Source of the DNA: an uncultured Bacteroidales bacterium | Lineage (GTDB): Bacteria; Bacteroidota; Bacteroidia; Bacteroidales; UBA932 | DNA: 18,114 nucleotides | Assembly: GCA_905235615.1 (NCBI GenBank) | Contig: CAJOMB010000030.1 | Coordinates: 15,228-33,341, forward strand | Reading direction: 5' to 3' | In this document: in pieces, positions 1 through 7,615 of the stretch | How positions within the stretch are numbered: the stretch's first letter is position 1 | How the letters are laid out: the number at the start of each line of letters is the position of its first letter | The notes under the pieces: generated by a model | What the model was told of the DNA's origin: nothing | Databases searched by the model: none | What the model saw: the letters and a program-made list of their open reading frames with translations, nothing else | Program-made: the position numbers and the translations under genes

Positions 1-4
1 TTGG

Positions 5-33
5 CCATAGGGGTTCCTATGGGTGAAAATTTT
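5..33 (+). terminator. Possible hairpin terminator of an upstream gene
   Basis: CCATAGG (5-11) and CCTATGG (16-22) form a perfect 7-bp stem around a GGTT loop. A run of five T follows at 29-33, separated from the stem by an A-rich stretch. The T run is not directly adjacent, so this is at best a weak rho-independent terminator for a gene that ends before the window. Nothing else between 1 and 99 looks like a gene. No clear TAnnTTTG box precedes der; AATTTTTG near 27-34 misses by one base. Confidence 0.3.
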
Positions 34-99
34 TGAGGAAAATTTACCAAAAAGAAACATATAGAATTTATTGAATTATTTCAAAACAGACTCTGAGTT

Positions 100-1407
100 A
101 TGGCATTAGTAGCGATAGTCGGGAGACCGAACGTAGGAAAATCGACGTTGTTTAACCGTCTGGTGGGCATGCGCCAGGCCATCGTGGACGAGACCGCCGG
201 CGTTACGCGAGACCGTCACTACGGCAAGTGCGAATGGTGCGGACGGGAGTTCTCCGTGGTGGACACGGGCGGTTACACCTCCAATTCGGACGACGTCTTC
301 GAGGACGCCATCCGCCGCCAGGTGAGCATCGCCATCGATGAGGCCGATGCCATCCTGTTCATGTGCGAAGCCGCCACCGGCATCACGGACTACGACGCGG
401 AGATAGCCGACCTGCTCCGCCGCAGCAAAAAGCCGGTGGTCCTGTGCGTGAACAAGGTGGACAGCGGCGAGAAAATGTACGACTCCTTTGACTTCTATGG
501 TCTGGGCCTCGGAGAGGTCTGGAGCATATCAGCCGCCAACGGAAGCGGCACCGGAGACCTCCTGGACGAGATTCTGAAGGTGTTGCCGGAAGATACGCAG
601 GCCGATGACGACCATGCGGACATCCCGCACATTGCCATCGTGGGCCGCCCCAACGTGGGCAAGAGTTCCCTCACCAACGCCCTGCTGGGAGAGGAGCGCA
701 ACATTGTGACGCCGGTGGCCGGCACCACGCGCGATTCCATCTCCACATATTATAACAAGTTCGGCCACGAGTTCATGATTGTGGACACCGCCGGCATGCG
801 CAAGCGCGGCAAGGTGACCGAAGACCTGGAGTTCTACTCCGTGCTCCGGGCCATGCGAACCATCGAGCACTCGGACGTCTGCATCCTCATGATAGACGCC
901 ACCACGGGCCTGGAAGCGCAGGACCTCAATATCTTCAACGTGATTCAGAAAAACCGCAAGGGCTGCGTGCTGGTGGTGAACAAGTGGGACCTCTTTGAAA
1001 AGGACGTGAACACCATGCGGGACTATACGGAAGGCCTCAAGGCCCGTCTGGCCCCCTTCAACGACATTCCCATCATCTTCACCTCCGTACTGAACAAACA
1101 GCGCATCCTGGACGTGCTGGACACCGCCGCCCGCGTGGCCGGCAACATGTCCCGCAAGATTCCCACCTCCCAGCTCAACGATGCCATGCTGCCGGAAATC
1201 GAGAACTATCCGCCGCCGGCATGGAAGGGCAAGTACATCAAGATCAAGTATGTGACCCAGCTTCCCACCCGCACGCCGCAGTTCGCCTTCTTCTGCAACC
1301 TGCCCCAGTGGGTGAAAGACCCTTATAAACGTTTCCTGGAGAACAAGCTCCGCGAGCACTTCGACTTCGAGGGCTGTCCCATCCAGGTATATACAAGAGC
1401 TAAATAA
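100..1407 (+). CDS. der: Ribosome-assembly GTPase Der (EngA), two GTPase domains
   Basis: Der is an essential GTPase needed for maturation of the 50S subunit. The 435-aa product has the family's unique tandem GTPase architecture. The first G domain has GRPNVGKS at residues 8-15, DTGG at 55-58 and NKVD at 118-121. The second has GRPNVGKS at 182-189, DTAG at 229-232 and NKWD at 294-297. A KH-like domain fills roughly residues 355-435, including the Pro-rich stretch near 370. Length matches the family norm of about 435-490. The ATG start places the P-loop 7 residues from the N terminus, as usual. The stop codon is 2 nt before nadE, so the two are probably co-transcribed. Identification is certain. 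Confidence 0.98.
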   Translation: MALVAIVGRPNVGKSTLFNRLVGMRQAIVDETAGVTRDRHYGKCEWCGREFSVVDTGGYTSNSDDVFEDAIRRQVSIAIDEADAILFMCEAATGITDYDAEIADLLRRSKKPVVLCVNKVDSGEKMYDSFDFYGLGLGEVWSISAANGSGTGDLLDEILKVLPEDTQADDDHADIPHIAIVGRPNVGKSSLTNALLGEERNIVTPVAGTTRDSISTYYNKFGHEFMIVDTAGMRKRGKVTEDLEFYSVLRAMRTIEHSDVCILMIDATTGLEAQDLNIFNVIQKNRKGCVLVVNKWDLFEKDVNTMRDYTEGLKARLAPFNDIPIIFTSVLNKQRILDVLDTAARVAGNMSRKIPTSQLNDAMLPEIENYPPPAWKGKYIKIKYVTQLPTRTPQFAFFCNLPQWVKDPYKRFLENKLREHFDFEGCPIQVYTRAK

Positions 1408-1409
1408 AC

Positions 1410-2147
1410 ATGTTTGACGCTATTAAAGTAAAAGACGCCTGCGTACAGTGGATACGCGACTGGTTTGAAGAAAACGGGAAGGGCTGCCATGCCGTGCTGG
1501 GCATTTCCGGCGGCAAAGACAGCAGCGTATGCGCCGCCCTCTGTGCAGAGGCCTTGGGCGCAGACCGTGTAATCGGTGTGACCATGCCCAACGGCGTCCA
1601 GCCGGATATCGACGACTCGGTGAAGTTGATTAACCACTTGGGAATCAAGCGCTACAACGTGAATATCGGCCCTGCCTTCGAGGCCCTTATGACGGAAGTG
1701 GAAGCGCAATTGGGCGGCCCGGCCAGCAAACAGACGCGCATCAATATGGCGCCGCGCCTGAGGATGACCACCCTGTATGCCATTTCGCAGAGCAACAACG
1801 GCCGGGTGGTGAACACCTGCAACCTCTCGGAAGACTGGGTGGGCTACAGCACCCGTTACGGAGACGCCGCCGGAGACTTTTCCCCCTTGGGAGGCCTTAC
1901 GGTGCAGGAAGTGGTGGCCATCGGGAAAGTGCTGGGCCTGCCGACAGACCTGGTGGAGAAGGCCCCCTCGGATGGTCTCACCGGCCTCACGGACGAGGAC
2001 AACCTGGGCTTCACCTATGCTGTCTTGGACAGATACATCCGCACGGGCATTTGTGAAAACGCAGAGACCAAGGCCTTGATAGACCACAAGTACGCTGCCA
2101 ACTTGTTCAAGCTGAAGTCCATCCCGCATTTTGAGCCGAAGCTCTAA
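1410..2147 (+). CDS. nadE: NH3-dependent NAD+ synthetase
   Basis: The product catalyses the last step of NAD biosynthesis, amidation of nicotinic acid adenine dinucleotide using ATP. The 245-aa protein has the N-type ATP pyrophosphatase loop SGGKDSS starting at residue 33, a NLSEDWVGYSTRYGD segment like the substrate-binding stretch of the family, and a C-terminal PSDGLTGLTDED segment typical of NadE. There is no N-terminal nitrilase/glutaminase domain, so ammonia rather than glutamine should be the direct nitrogen donor (EC 6.3.1.5). The gene follows der by 2 nt. Its TAA shares bases with the TAG of the opposing eptA-like gene: the stops interlock in CTAA at 2144-2147. No terminator separates the two converging genes. 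Confidence 0.95.
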   Translation: MFDAIKVKDACVQWIRDWFEENGKGCHAVLGISGGKDSSVCAALCAEALGADRVIGVTMPNGVQPDIDDSVKLINHLGIKRYNVNIGPAFEALMTEVEAQLGGPASKQTRINMAPRLRMTTLYAISQSNNGRVVNTCNLSEDWVGYSTRYGDAAGDFSPLGGLTVQEVVAIGKVLGLPTDLVEKAPSDGLTGLTDEDNLGFTYAVLDRYIRTGICENAETKALIDHKYAANLFKLKSIPHFEPKL

Positions 2148-3652
2148 TTGAAGATGCACTTTTCTTCGTCAAAAGCAGGCGACTGGATGCCGAAGAAACG
2201 CAGGACGGAGTGAAAAACATGGTGCTGGCCCACCTTCTGAACGGGCTTCACCTCCATATCCGGACTCCACACCACAAAGGGAATCTCTATCTGTTCCCGG
2301 GGCGCCATGGCCATGGGTACGCCGTGCATGTAGAGGTTGTTCTCCCCCAAAGACTCACCATGGTCGGACACAAAGAGGACGCAGCGCCGGCGGCCCGGCA
2401 CCTCCCGGAGCATTTCAATCACGCTGTGTATCAGGTAATCCGTATATACGATGGAATTGTCGTAGGCGTTGTTCAGCTCCTCCGGGTTGGTCTTGGCCAT
2501 CTCCACAGTATTGCAAACCGGCGTAAACACCTCGAATTCAGCAGGATAATTGGTATTGTAGGCCGGCCCGTGGTTGGTGTAGACGTGAATGACCACAAAG
2601 ATTTTCTGCGCATCGCTCGCCAGCAGTTCTTCCCTGAGTCCGGCCAGGAGGATGCCGTCGTATCGGCCGTCCAGCTCAGGATATTTCTCCCGGAGATCCT
2701 GGATTTTGATATATTTTTCTGTATGCACCGGAGGCTCCCCCCAGTTGGAGGTGCGCCAGCTCACATCCACCCCCGCCCGCTCCAGGTAGTTGGGCAGAAT
2801 TTCATAGAGCTCCCGCGTTTCCTTGGGCTCCAGGATGGCCCGCACCCCGGCCGATGTGTAAGTGGCGGAAGCATCGGCCACCAAGGCCACCACGCTGTCC
2901 TTAGCGGTATAAGGGTTGGTCTCCTTGGGGTAGTCGTAGAGGGAGAAATGGTCCCGGCGGGCCGATTCCCCTATCATGAGCACGCAGATGTCCCGCGTTT
3001 CCGATACCGCCGTAGCGTCCGGCAGCGGGATTTCCTTCACATTTTTCTTGCGCTCGGAGTCATAGTAGCGGAAGGTGTTCACAATATAGGACCAGGGCAT
3101 GAGGAGGCTGCCCAGTTCCGTGGAATTGCGGTCTATCCACGGCCAGTTTTTCATATTGCCGAAAACGGCCACCAAGATGGCTGCAAGGGCGATTCCCACC
3201 CGCGAGCCCAGTTGTTTCCAACTGCCGTATTCCACCTTCCGGGCAAACACGTACACGGACGGAAGCACGCCCAGCAGGAGCACATACAGGACGAAGGACC
3301 AGGAGAAGAAACCGGAGGCCTCCGAGTACTGGGTATGGATGACATTTCCCATCATCTCGTCCGTCACCAGCACCTCGTAATTGTTCACGAAATACAGCAT
3401 GACGGCGTCTCCGATGAGGGTGAAGGACACAATCCCCTTCCCCACTCCGCGCAGGCAGAACACCAGCAGGTAATAGAAGAAGAAATTGAGCGCCAACAGC
3501 ACCGTAAGGCCCATGAGTGCCAACAGGACGCTGTTGAAGCCGCCCTCCATGCACCCTGCCGCATGAGAGGCGAAGGGATAGTGGAAGGCCACCAGGGTAT
3601 AGACGCTCAAAACGAGGCTGTAAGTGGTCAGGCTGGCTTTACGGGGTATCAT
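2144..3652 (-). CDS. eptA: EptA-like phosphoethanolamine transferase
   Basis: This inner-membrane enzyme of the sulfatase/alkaline-phosphatase superfamily probably transfers phosphoethanolamine from phosphatidylethanolamine to lipid A or another envelope acceptor. The first 170 residues hold about five hydrophobic segments, and the remainder is a periplasmic catalytic domain. Diagnostic motifs are GES at 228-230 (metal ligand E229), HGPAY at 361-365, YDNSIVYTD at 397-405, SDHGESLGEN at 429-438 (D430, H431) and MHGVP with H443 followed by APREQ. The catalytic Thr should be T264 (SATYTS), where characterised enzymes read GTATAVS. Few of the soluble-domain cysteines that form disulfides in proteobacterial homologues are present. 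Its ATG overlaps the stop of the PHP gene by 4 nt, making it the last gene of a coupled operon. The acceptor is inferred, not shown. Confidence 0.85.
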   Translation of the reverse strand: MIPRKASLTTYSLVLSVYTLVAFHYPFASHAAGCMEGGFNSVLLALMGLTVLLALNFFFYYLLVFCLRGVGKGIVSFTLIGDAVMLYFVNNYEVLVTDEMMGNVIHTQYSEASGFFSWSFVLYVLLLGVLPSVYVFARKVEYGSWKQLGSRVGIALAAILVAVFGNMKNWPWIDRNSTELGSLLMPWSYIVNTFRYYDSERKKNVKEIPLPDATAVSETRDICVLMIGESARRDHFSLYDYPKETNPYTAKDSVVALVADASATYTSAGVRAILEPKETRELYEILPNYLERAGVDVSWRTSNWGEPPVHTEKYIKIQDLREKYPELDGRYDGILLAGLREELLASDAQKIFVVIHVYTNHGPAYNTNYPAEFEVFTPVCNTVEMAKTNPEELNNAYDNSIVYTDYLIHSVIEMLREVPGRRRCVLFVSDHGESLGENNLYMHGVPMAMAPREQIEIPFVVWSPDMEVKPVQKVGQHHVFHSVLRFFGIQSPAFDEEKCIFN

Positions 3653-4851
3653 TTTTTCTTTCTGAAAAGTCTGACAAAAAGGAAGCCGATGCCGGCCGTC
3701 AGGGCCAGCACCACAAGGTTGTAAAGCACCGTCAGCAGCCAGTTGACGGGCTGGGGCTCCCGCTTGAAGGGGCTGTCCTGGGCCGATGCGTCATAGCGGG
3801 CGAAGGGATTGGTGTAAATGACGGTGCCGTCCGGGAAGAAGGCTGTCATGCGGGCGAAGGGCTCCCCTTCCGGCAGGGCATAACGGATGCCGCAGCTGTC
3901 TATGGCCATGGCCAGGGTGCGGTGCTCCGCCCCGTTGACGCGGATGCTGTCGGCCTTCTGCGAAAGCTCCATATAGATGGTATTCCCTTCCAGGCCGATG
4001 GCTTTCACGAAGGGCAGCTGAAGGTTCTTCTGCCGTTTCACTTCCCAGTCCCCCTCGCCGTAATCCGGTACGCGCATGGAATAATAGCAACCTCCGAGGA
4101 GGGTCTTCTTGAGGTCCTCATAACGGCCCGAAGGGGTATTGAGGAAATTGCAGCGGATGGCCGTGCACCAGTGGCGCTCCGGGTGGTGGAGGTCGTCATT
4201 GGCCAGGCCGAAACTGTAATGCCCGGCCCCGAGGGCCCAGTCCCAGTACTCGTTTTCCGTACTGATGTGGGTGTCCAGTTCCATGATGTCGTAGCCGGAG
4301 AGCTTCTCCATGCGGCTCCGGCTCACGCCGACGGTGCGGTACGGGTGGTTCCACTGGATGAAATCGGACGCTTTGTCCAAGCGGTCCAGCTCAAACTGCC
4401 ACTGGGAGGCCATGATGGGAAGAAGCGGGTCCCAGTGCTGCACCTTGCGGCTGCCGAACACCAGCTTGTGGAACTTGAAGGGGCTGTAACCCTGCTCATA
4501 CACATTCACTTGCAGGGAGGAATCGTACGGATGGAGGGTTATCTCGTTATGATTGGAGAAAGTGACAATGTCATAGCCAAGGCTGCGCAGCACGGAATCC
4601 GTGTAAGCGGCATCGTAGGGACATTCGTTGACGGGCCAGGGGCCGCTTACCCGGGAATGGGTATGGAAGAGCGCCCGTTTCCAGCCAACAGAAGTGTCCA
4701 ACGAAGCATAGGGATTGAAGATATCCGGACCGCTGAAAGGCTGCGGAGTCCGGAAACGGTACACCGGGCTGATACCCGTCACCAGCACCAGCAGCAGGAC
4801 AAACAGCAGCAGGCCGGCCAAAATCTTTCCCAATAGCTGAATCAGTTTCAT
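3649..4851 (-). CDS. Membrane-anchored PHP-domain phosphoesterase, likely periplasmic
   Basis: The 400-aa protein has a hydrophobic segment at about 8-28 and a second at 371-393 followed by a RLFRKKK tail. With both ends inside, the central domain would lie in the periplasm. That domain has the metal-binding layout of PHP phosphoesterases: HTH at 63-65, FSNHNE at 98-103, NHP at 168-170, ELD at 191-193 and NDDLHH at 218-223, which supplies the final D-x-H. Residues about 280-350 look like a small beta-rich domain. PHP enzymes hydrolyse phosphoesters with a multinuclear metal centre, but the substrate here is unknown. The gene overlaps the lipid kinase upstream and the eptA-like gene downstream through ATGA junctions, which suggests a role in lipid or lipopolysaccharide phosphate chemistry. 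PHP assignment is fairly secure; function is open. Confidence 0.75.
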   Translation of the reverse strand: MKLIQLLGKILAGLLLFVLLLVLVTGISPVYRFRTPQPFSGPDIFNPYASLDTSVGWKRALFHTHSRVSGPWPVNECPYDAAYTDSVLRSLGYDIVTFSNHNEITLHPYDSSLQVNVYEQGYSPFKFHKLVFGSRKVQHWDPLLPIMASQWQFELDRLDKASDFIQWNHPYRTVGVSRSRMEKLSGYDIMELDTHISTENEYWDWALGAGHYSFGLANDDLHHPERHWCTAIRCNFLNTPSGRYEDLKKTLLGGCYYSMRVPDYGEGDWEVKRQKNLQLPFVKAIGLEGNTIYMELSQKADSIRVNGAEHRTLAMAIDSCGIRYALPEGEPFARMTAFFPDGTVIYTNPFARYDASAQDSPFKREPQPVNWLLTVLYNLVVLALTAGIGFLFVRLFRKKK

Positions 4852-5732
4852 ATCTTTTCGTTCTTGCCCCGGGGCACCATTACCTTCAGGAGGCGGGGCT
4901 GCAGGGTAAAGTCAAAATCCGTGCCCGAGAGGAAAGGGTCCCCGTCGCGGTGGACGGCGCCGTCGGCCTGCCGGCGGATGTGGAAACGGGAGCCCCTGAA
5001 ATGCAGGAAATGCCGGCTGGAGGGGGCCCGGCCCGTCATCAGGCGCGTAGCCAGATCCGGAATCTCCAGGGTGGAGAAAGGGTTCACCACCACCACGTCT
5101 ATCAGGCCGTCCTGCAGGGAGGCCATGGGGGCAATCCGGGCCTGGTTTCCCCACTGGTTGGCGTTGGCCACCGTCACAAAGACGGCCTTCCCCTGCCACA
5201 GGACACCATCGGCCCCGGAGATGGTATATTCTTCCAGGTCTTTTTTGAGCCACTCCTCCCAGGCCAGCTCAATATAGCGGGACAGGCCCCTTCGGGTGGA
5301 ACGGGCAAATTCCATGCTCACCCGGGCATCCAGGCCGAAACCGGCCGTGCAGAAGAAGGGCTCCCCATTCATATAGGCCACGTCCGTTTCCGTCACATAG
5401 CCCTTGTTAAGGGTTTCGACGGCCAGCATGGGAGCGCGGCTGATGCCCAGATGCAGGGCCAGCCCGTCTCCGCTGCCGCAAGGGATGATGCCCAGTATCT
5501 TTTCCGTGCCCAGGACGCCGCGGGCCACCTCGCTCACCGTTCCGTCTCCGCCCACGGCCACCACCACATCGGCCTGGCTTTCGCGGGCCAGGACAAGTCC
5601 TTCTCCGGCGGCGGTGGTAAAGAGAATGCGGGGTTCAAACAAGGAGAAATCCAGGTGCTTTCCTATCGCGGAGAGCACCTGGGATTTGTCCTTCTGCCCG
5701 GAAACGGGATTTACGATAAAGTCAATTCTCAT
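4848..5732 (-). CDS. Diacylglycerol/lipid kinase, YegS/DgkB family
   Basis: The 294-aa product belongs to the lipid and sphingoid-base kinase family related to DgkB and YegS, which phosphorylates lipid hydroxyl groups with ATP. The N terminus IVNPVSG at 6-12, the nucleotide-binding GGDGT at 61-65 and PCGSGDGLA at 84-92 are diagnostic; most relatives have N where this protein has D89. The C terminus has the usual HRDGD segment. The protein lacks transmembrane segments and probably works at the inner face of the membrane. It starts in an ATGA overlap with the small Cys protein and ends in another with the PHP gene. Diacylglycerol is the reasonable substrate because the operon also encodes an EptA-like enzyme that releases it, but the sequence does not fix substrate choice. 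Confidence 0.85.
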   Translation of the reverse strand: MRIDFIVNPVSGQKDKSQVLSAIGKHLDFSLFEPRILFTTAAGEGLVLARESQADVVVAVGGDGTVSEVARGVLGTEKILGIIPCGSGDGLALHLGISRAPMLAVETLNKGYVTETDVAYMNGEPFFCTAGFGLDARVSMEFARSTRRGLSRYIELAWEEWLKKDLEEYTISGADGVLWQGKAVFVTVANANQWGNQARIAPMASLQDGLIDVVVVNPFSTLEIPDLATRLMTGRAPSSRHFLHFRGSRFHIRRQADGAVHRDGDPFLSGTDFDFTLQPRLLKVMVPRGKNEKI

Positions 5733-5971
5733 TTCATCAGGGCACAGGTCTTACAGGCTTCCGAATAATCCCCGTCGCATACCTTCTTCCCCTTCTGCGC
5801 CGCCAACAGTTCCAGTTCCTCCTGCTTGGCGCACTTGATTCCCCGCTTGCGCATTTCCGGATTGGTGGAGATTTCTCCGTTCGGGAAAGGCCGATGGAAA
5901 AAGAAGATGTTCACGCCCAGCAGCAGCACGGCGATACCCACGAAGATGATGGCAGCGAGGAGCGTTTTCAT
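5729..5971 (-). CDS. Small membrane protein with C-terminal cysteines
   Basis: The 80-aa protein has one strongly hydrophobic segment (residues about 4-25). A Lys-rich soluble tail follows with four cysteines: C47, C65, C73 and C76, the last two as CKTC. The motif HRPFP at 26-30 and the stretch MRKRGIKCAKQEE look conserved-domain-like, but I do not recognise a named family. The cysteine spacing would suit a metal or Fe-S site, or disulfides if the tail is periplasmic; the basic tail favours the cytoplasm. It is not a c-type haem site because no CxxCH is present. Its ATG overlaps the prs stop as TAATG and its stop overlaps the kinase start as ATGA. This makes it a genuine translated gene rather than a chance ORF. 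Confidence 0.75.
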   Translation of the reverse strand: MKTLLAAIIFVGIAVLLLGVNIFFFHRPFPNGEISTNPEMRKRGIKCAKQEELELLAAQKGKKVCDGDYSEACKTCALMK

Positions 5972-6966
5972 TACAGCGGGAATTCGGAGGAGATGGGCTG
6001 GTAGTTATACACGCGGAGGATCATCCGGGCGAAGGTATCGGCCAGGGAAACCACGCGGAACTTGCTCTGGAATGCCTTCTTGGAGGGATCCAGCGGAATG
6101 GTGTCCGTTACGTACACCTCCGAGAGGGCACTCTTGTCTATGCGCTCGTAGGCCGGGCCGGAGAGCACCGGGTGCGTGGCGAAGGCACGGACGCTCCTGG
6201 CGCCGCGCTTGAGCAGTTCGTTGGCGGCTTCCGTCAGCGTGCCGGCGGTGTCGATGATGTCGTCGATGATGACGATATCCCGGCCTTCCACCTCGCCGAT
6301 GGGCGTGATGCGCTCCACCACATTGGCCCGGGCGCGGGTCTTGTGGCAGATGACCACCGGCGTATGCAGGCTCTTGGCATAGGCGTTCACGCGCTTGGCG
6401 CCGCCCATGTCCGGAGCGGCCAGGGTAAGGGTTCCCTTGAACTCCTTGGCCATCTTCTCCAGGATGGTGAGGAAGTCGTAACTGGCATAGAGGTGATTCA
6501 CGGGGAAGTCGAAGAAGCCCTGAATCTGGTCTGCATGGAGGTCGCAGGTCATGACGGCGTCCGTGCCGGCCACCTTGAGCATGTTGGCCACCAGCTTGGC
6601 GCCGATGGAAACACGCGGCTTGTCCTTTCTGTCCTGCCGGGCCCAGCCGTAATACGGAATGACGGCTATCACCTTGTTGGCCGATGCCCGCTTGGCGGCA
6701 TCGATGGACAGGAGCAGTTCCATCAGGTTGTCACTGGTGGGGAAGGTGGACTGGATAATGAAACACGTAGCCCCCCGGACGCTCTCGGCAAACGAGGGTT
6801 GAAATTCTCCATCGCTGAAACGGGCAATATCCAAGGGGCCCAGGACCACCTCGGGGTCATTTTCCGGTTTCAGACGATTCATGGCAGCAACTACCTTCTC
6901 CGCAAAATAGCGGGAGGCATCACAGGTAAACAGCGCCATCCGGTGCTTATGAACATCGTTTATCAT
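5971..6966 (-). CDS. prs: Ribose-phosphate pyrophosphokinase (PRPP synthetase)
   Basis: The enzyme makes PRPP from ribose-5-phosphate and ATP for purine, pyrimidine, NAD, His and Trp synthesis. Key motifs are all present: FSDGE at 50-54, the flexible loop RQDRKDKPR at 110-118, DLHADQIQGFF at 142-152, and the PRPP-binding loop VIIDDIIDTAGT at 233-244 with the D235/D236/D239 acidic triad. At 331 aa it is somewhat longer than the usual 310-320. The excess includes about nine N-terminal residues before a second possible start at M10 (6939). The first ATG is preferred because it overlaps the engB stop in an ATGA junction. Sitting between engB and envelope genes, it links an essential enzyme to that operon. 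Confidence 0.96.
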   Translation of the reverse strand: MINDVHKHRMALFTCDASRYFAEKVVAAMNRLKPENDPEVVLGPLDIARFSDGEFQPSFAESVRGATCFIIQSTFPTSDNLMELLLSIDAAKRASANKVIAVIPYYGWARQDRKDKPRVSIGAKLVANMLKVAGTDAVMTCDLHADQIQGFFDFPVNHLYASYDFLTILEKMAKEFKGTLTLAAPDMGGAKRVNAYAKSLHTPVVICHKTRARANVVERITPIGEVEGRDIVIIDDIIDTAGTLTEAANELLKRGARSVRAFATHPVLSGPAYERIDKSALSEVYVTDTIPLDPSKKAFQSKFRVVSLADTFARMILRVYNYQPISSEFPL

Positions 6967-7559
6967 AAAGTTTTGAGGATAGAGTCCAGATAAGTGAGTA
7001 TTTCTTCCCTGCCCGTTCCCTTCACGGAAGAAGAGATGAAGACGGGCGGAAGCTCCTCCCAGTCTTCCAGGAGGCGCTCCTTGTTCTTTTCAATCTGCTG
7101 CTGCAGCACTTCGGGGCCTTGCTTGTCGGCCTTGGTGAAGATGATGCCGAAGGGGATGCCCTTCTCCCCCAGCTCGGAGATGAAGCGGAGGTCTATGTCC
7201 TGCATGTCGTGGCGGGAATCCAGCAGCACCATGAGCATCACCAGTTCCCCGGAGTGGTTGATATAGTCCCAGATAATGTGCCTGAGGCGGGCGCGGTCCC
7301 TGTCCGGCAGTTTGGCGAAGCCGTAGCCGGGGAGGTCCACCAGGTACCAGCTGTCGTTGATGAGGAAATGGTTCACCAACTGGGTTTTGCCGGGCGTACC
7401 GGAGGTTTTGGCCAGTTTGGAATTGCCCGTGAGCATGTTGATGAGGGAGCTTTTGCCCACGTTGGACCGGCCGATGAAAGCGAATTCCGGCAGCTTTCGC
7501 TGAGGCTTCTGCCCCACCCTTGTGCTGCTCTGGACGAATTCCGCTTTGGTGATTTTCAT
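6963..7559 (-). CDS. engB: Ribosome-biogenesis GTP-binding protein EngB/YihA (YsxC)
   Basis: The 198-aa product is a small TRAFAC-class GTPase involved in 50S subunit assembly and is often essential. It has the P-loop GRSNVGKSS at 30-38, GTPGKT as switch I (55-60), DLPGYG as G3 (75-80) and TKAD as G4 (142-145). The ATG at 7559 is chosen because MKITKAEF matches the family N terminus and GGGAG lies 4 nt upstream. A GTG at 7568, adding three residues, is possible but would sit almost at the predicted transcription start. A TATCTTTG promoter box at 7579-7586 gives a leader of about 16 nt. The stop overlaps the prs ATG, so it opens the six-gene coupled run 7559 to 2144. Confidence 0.95.
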   Translation of the reverse strand: MKITKAEFVQSSTRVGQKPQRKLPEFAFIGRSNVGKSSLINMLTGNSKLAKTSGTPGKTQLVNHFLINDSWYLVDLPGYGFAKLPDRDRARLRHIIWDYINHSGELVMLMVLLDSRHDMQDIDLRFISELGEKGIPFGIIFTKADKQGPEVLQQQIEKNKERLLEDWEELPPVFISSSVKGTGREEILTYLDSILKTL

Positions 7560-7578
7560 GACTCCCACTTTAACTATG

Positions 7579-7586
7579 CAAAGATA
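7579..7586 (-). promoter_or_regulatory. Bacteroidota -7 promoter box for engB operon
   Basis: The minus strand reads TATCTTTG, a perfect TAnnTTTG, followed by CA. It ends 19 nt before the engB ATG and lies in the 47-base gap after alr. No convincing TTG -33 element is visible 19-21 bases upstream. It would allow the engB-to-eptA run to be transcribed independently of alr, although read-through from alr is also likely because no terminator separates them. Confidence 0.65.
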
Positions 7587-7615
7587 CTACTTTTTCGGGA
7601 TTTTGGGAGGCCTCC

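Noticed and set aside
71..84. Dyad TTGAA-TTAT-TTCAA upstream of der
   Set aside because: Five-base arms in AT-rich leader sequence are expected by chance; no T tract or promoter context supports a function.
2210..3724. 504-aa plus-strand open frame
   Set aside because: It is antisense to the eptA-like gene, with His/Gly/Val-rich low-complexity content typical of a GC-rich shadow frame and no recognisable motif.
7605..7614. Palindrome GGAGGCCTCC after alr as a terminator or operator
   Set aside because: It has no loop and no T tract, so it cannot act as an intrinsic terminator; a 10-base palindrome in GC-rich DNA is unremarkable.
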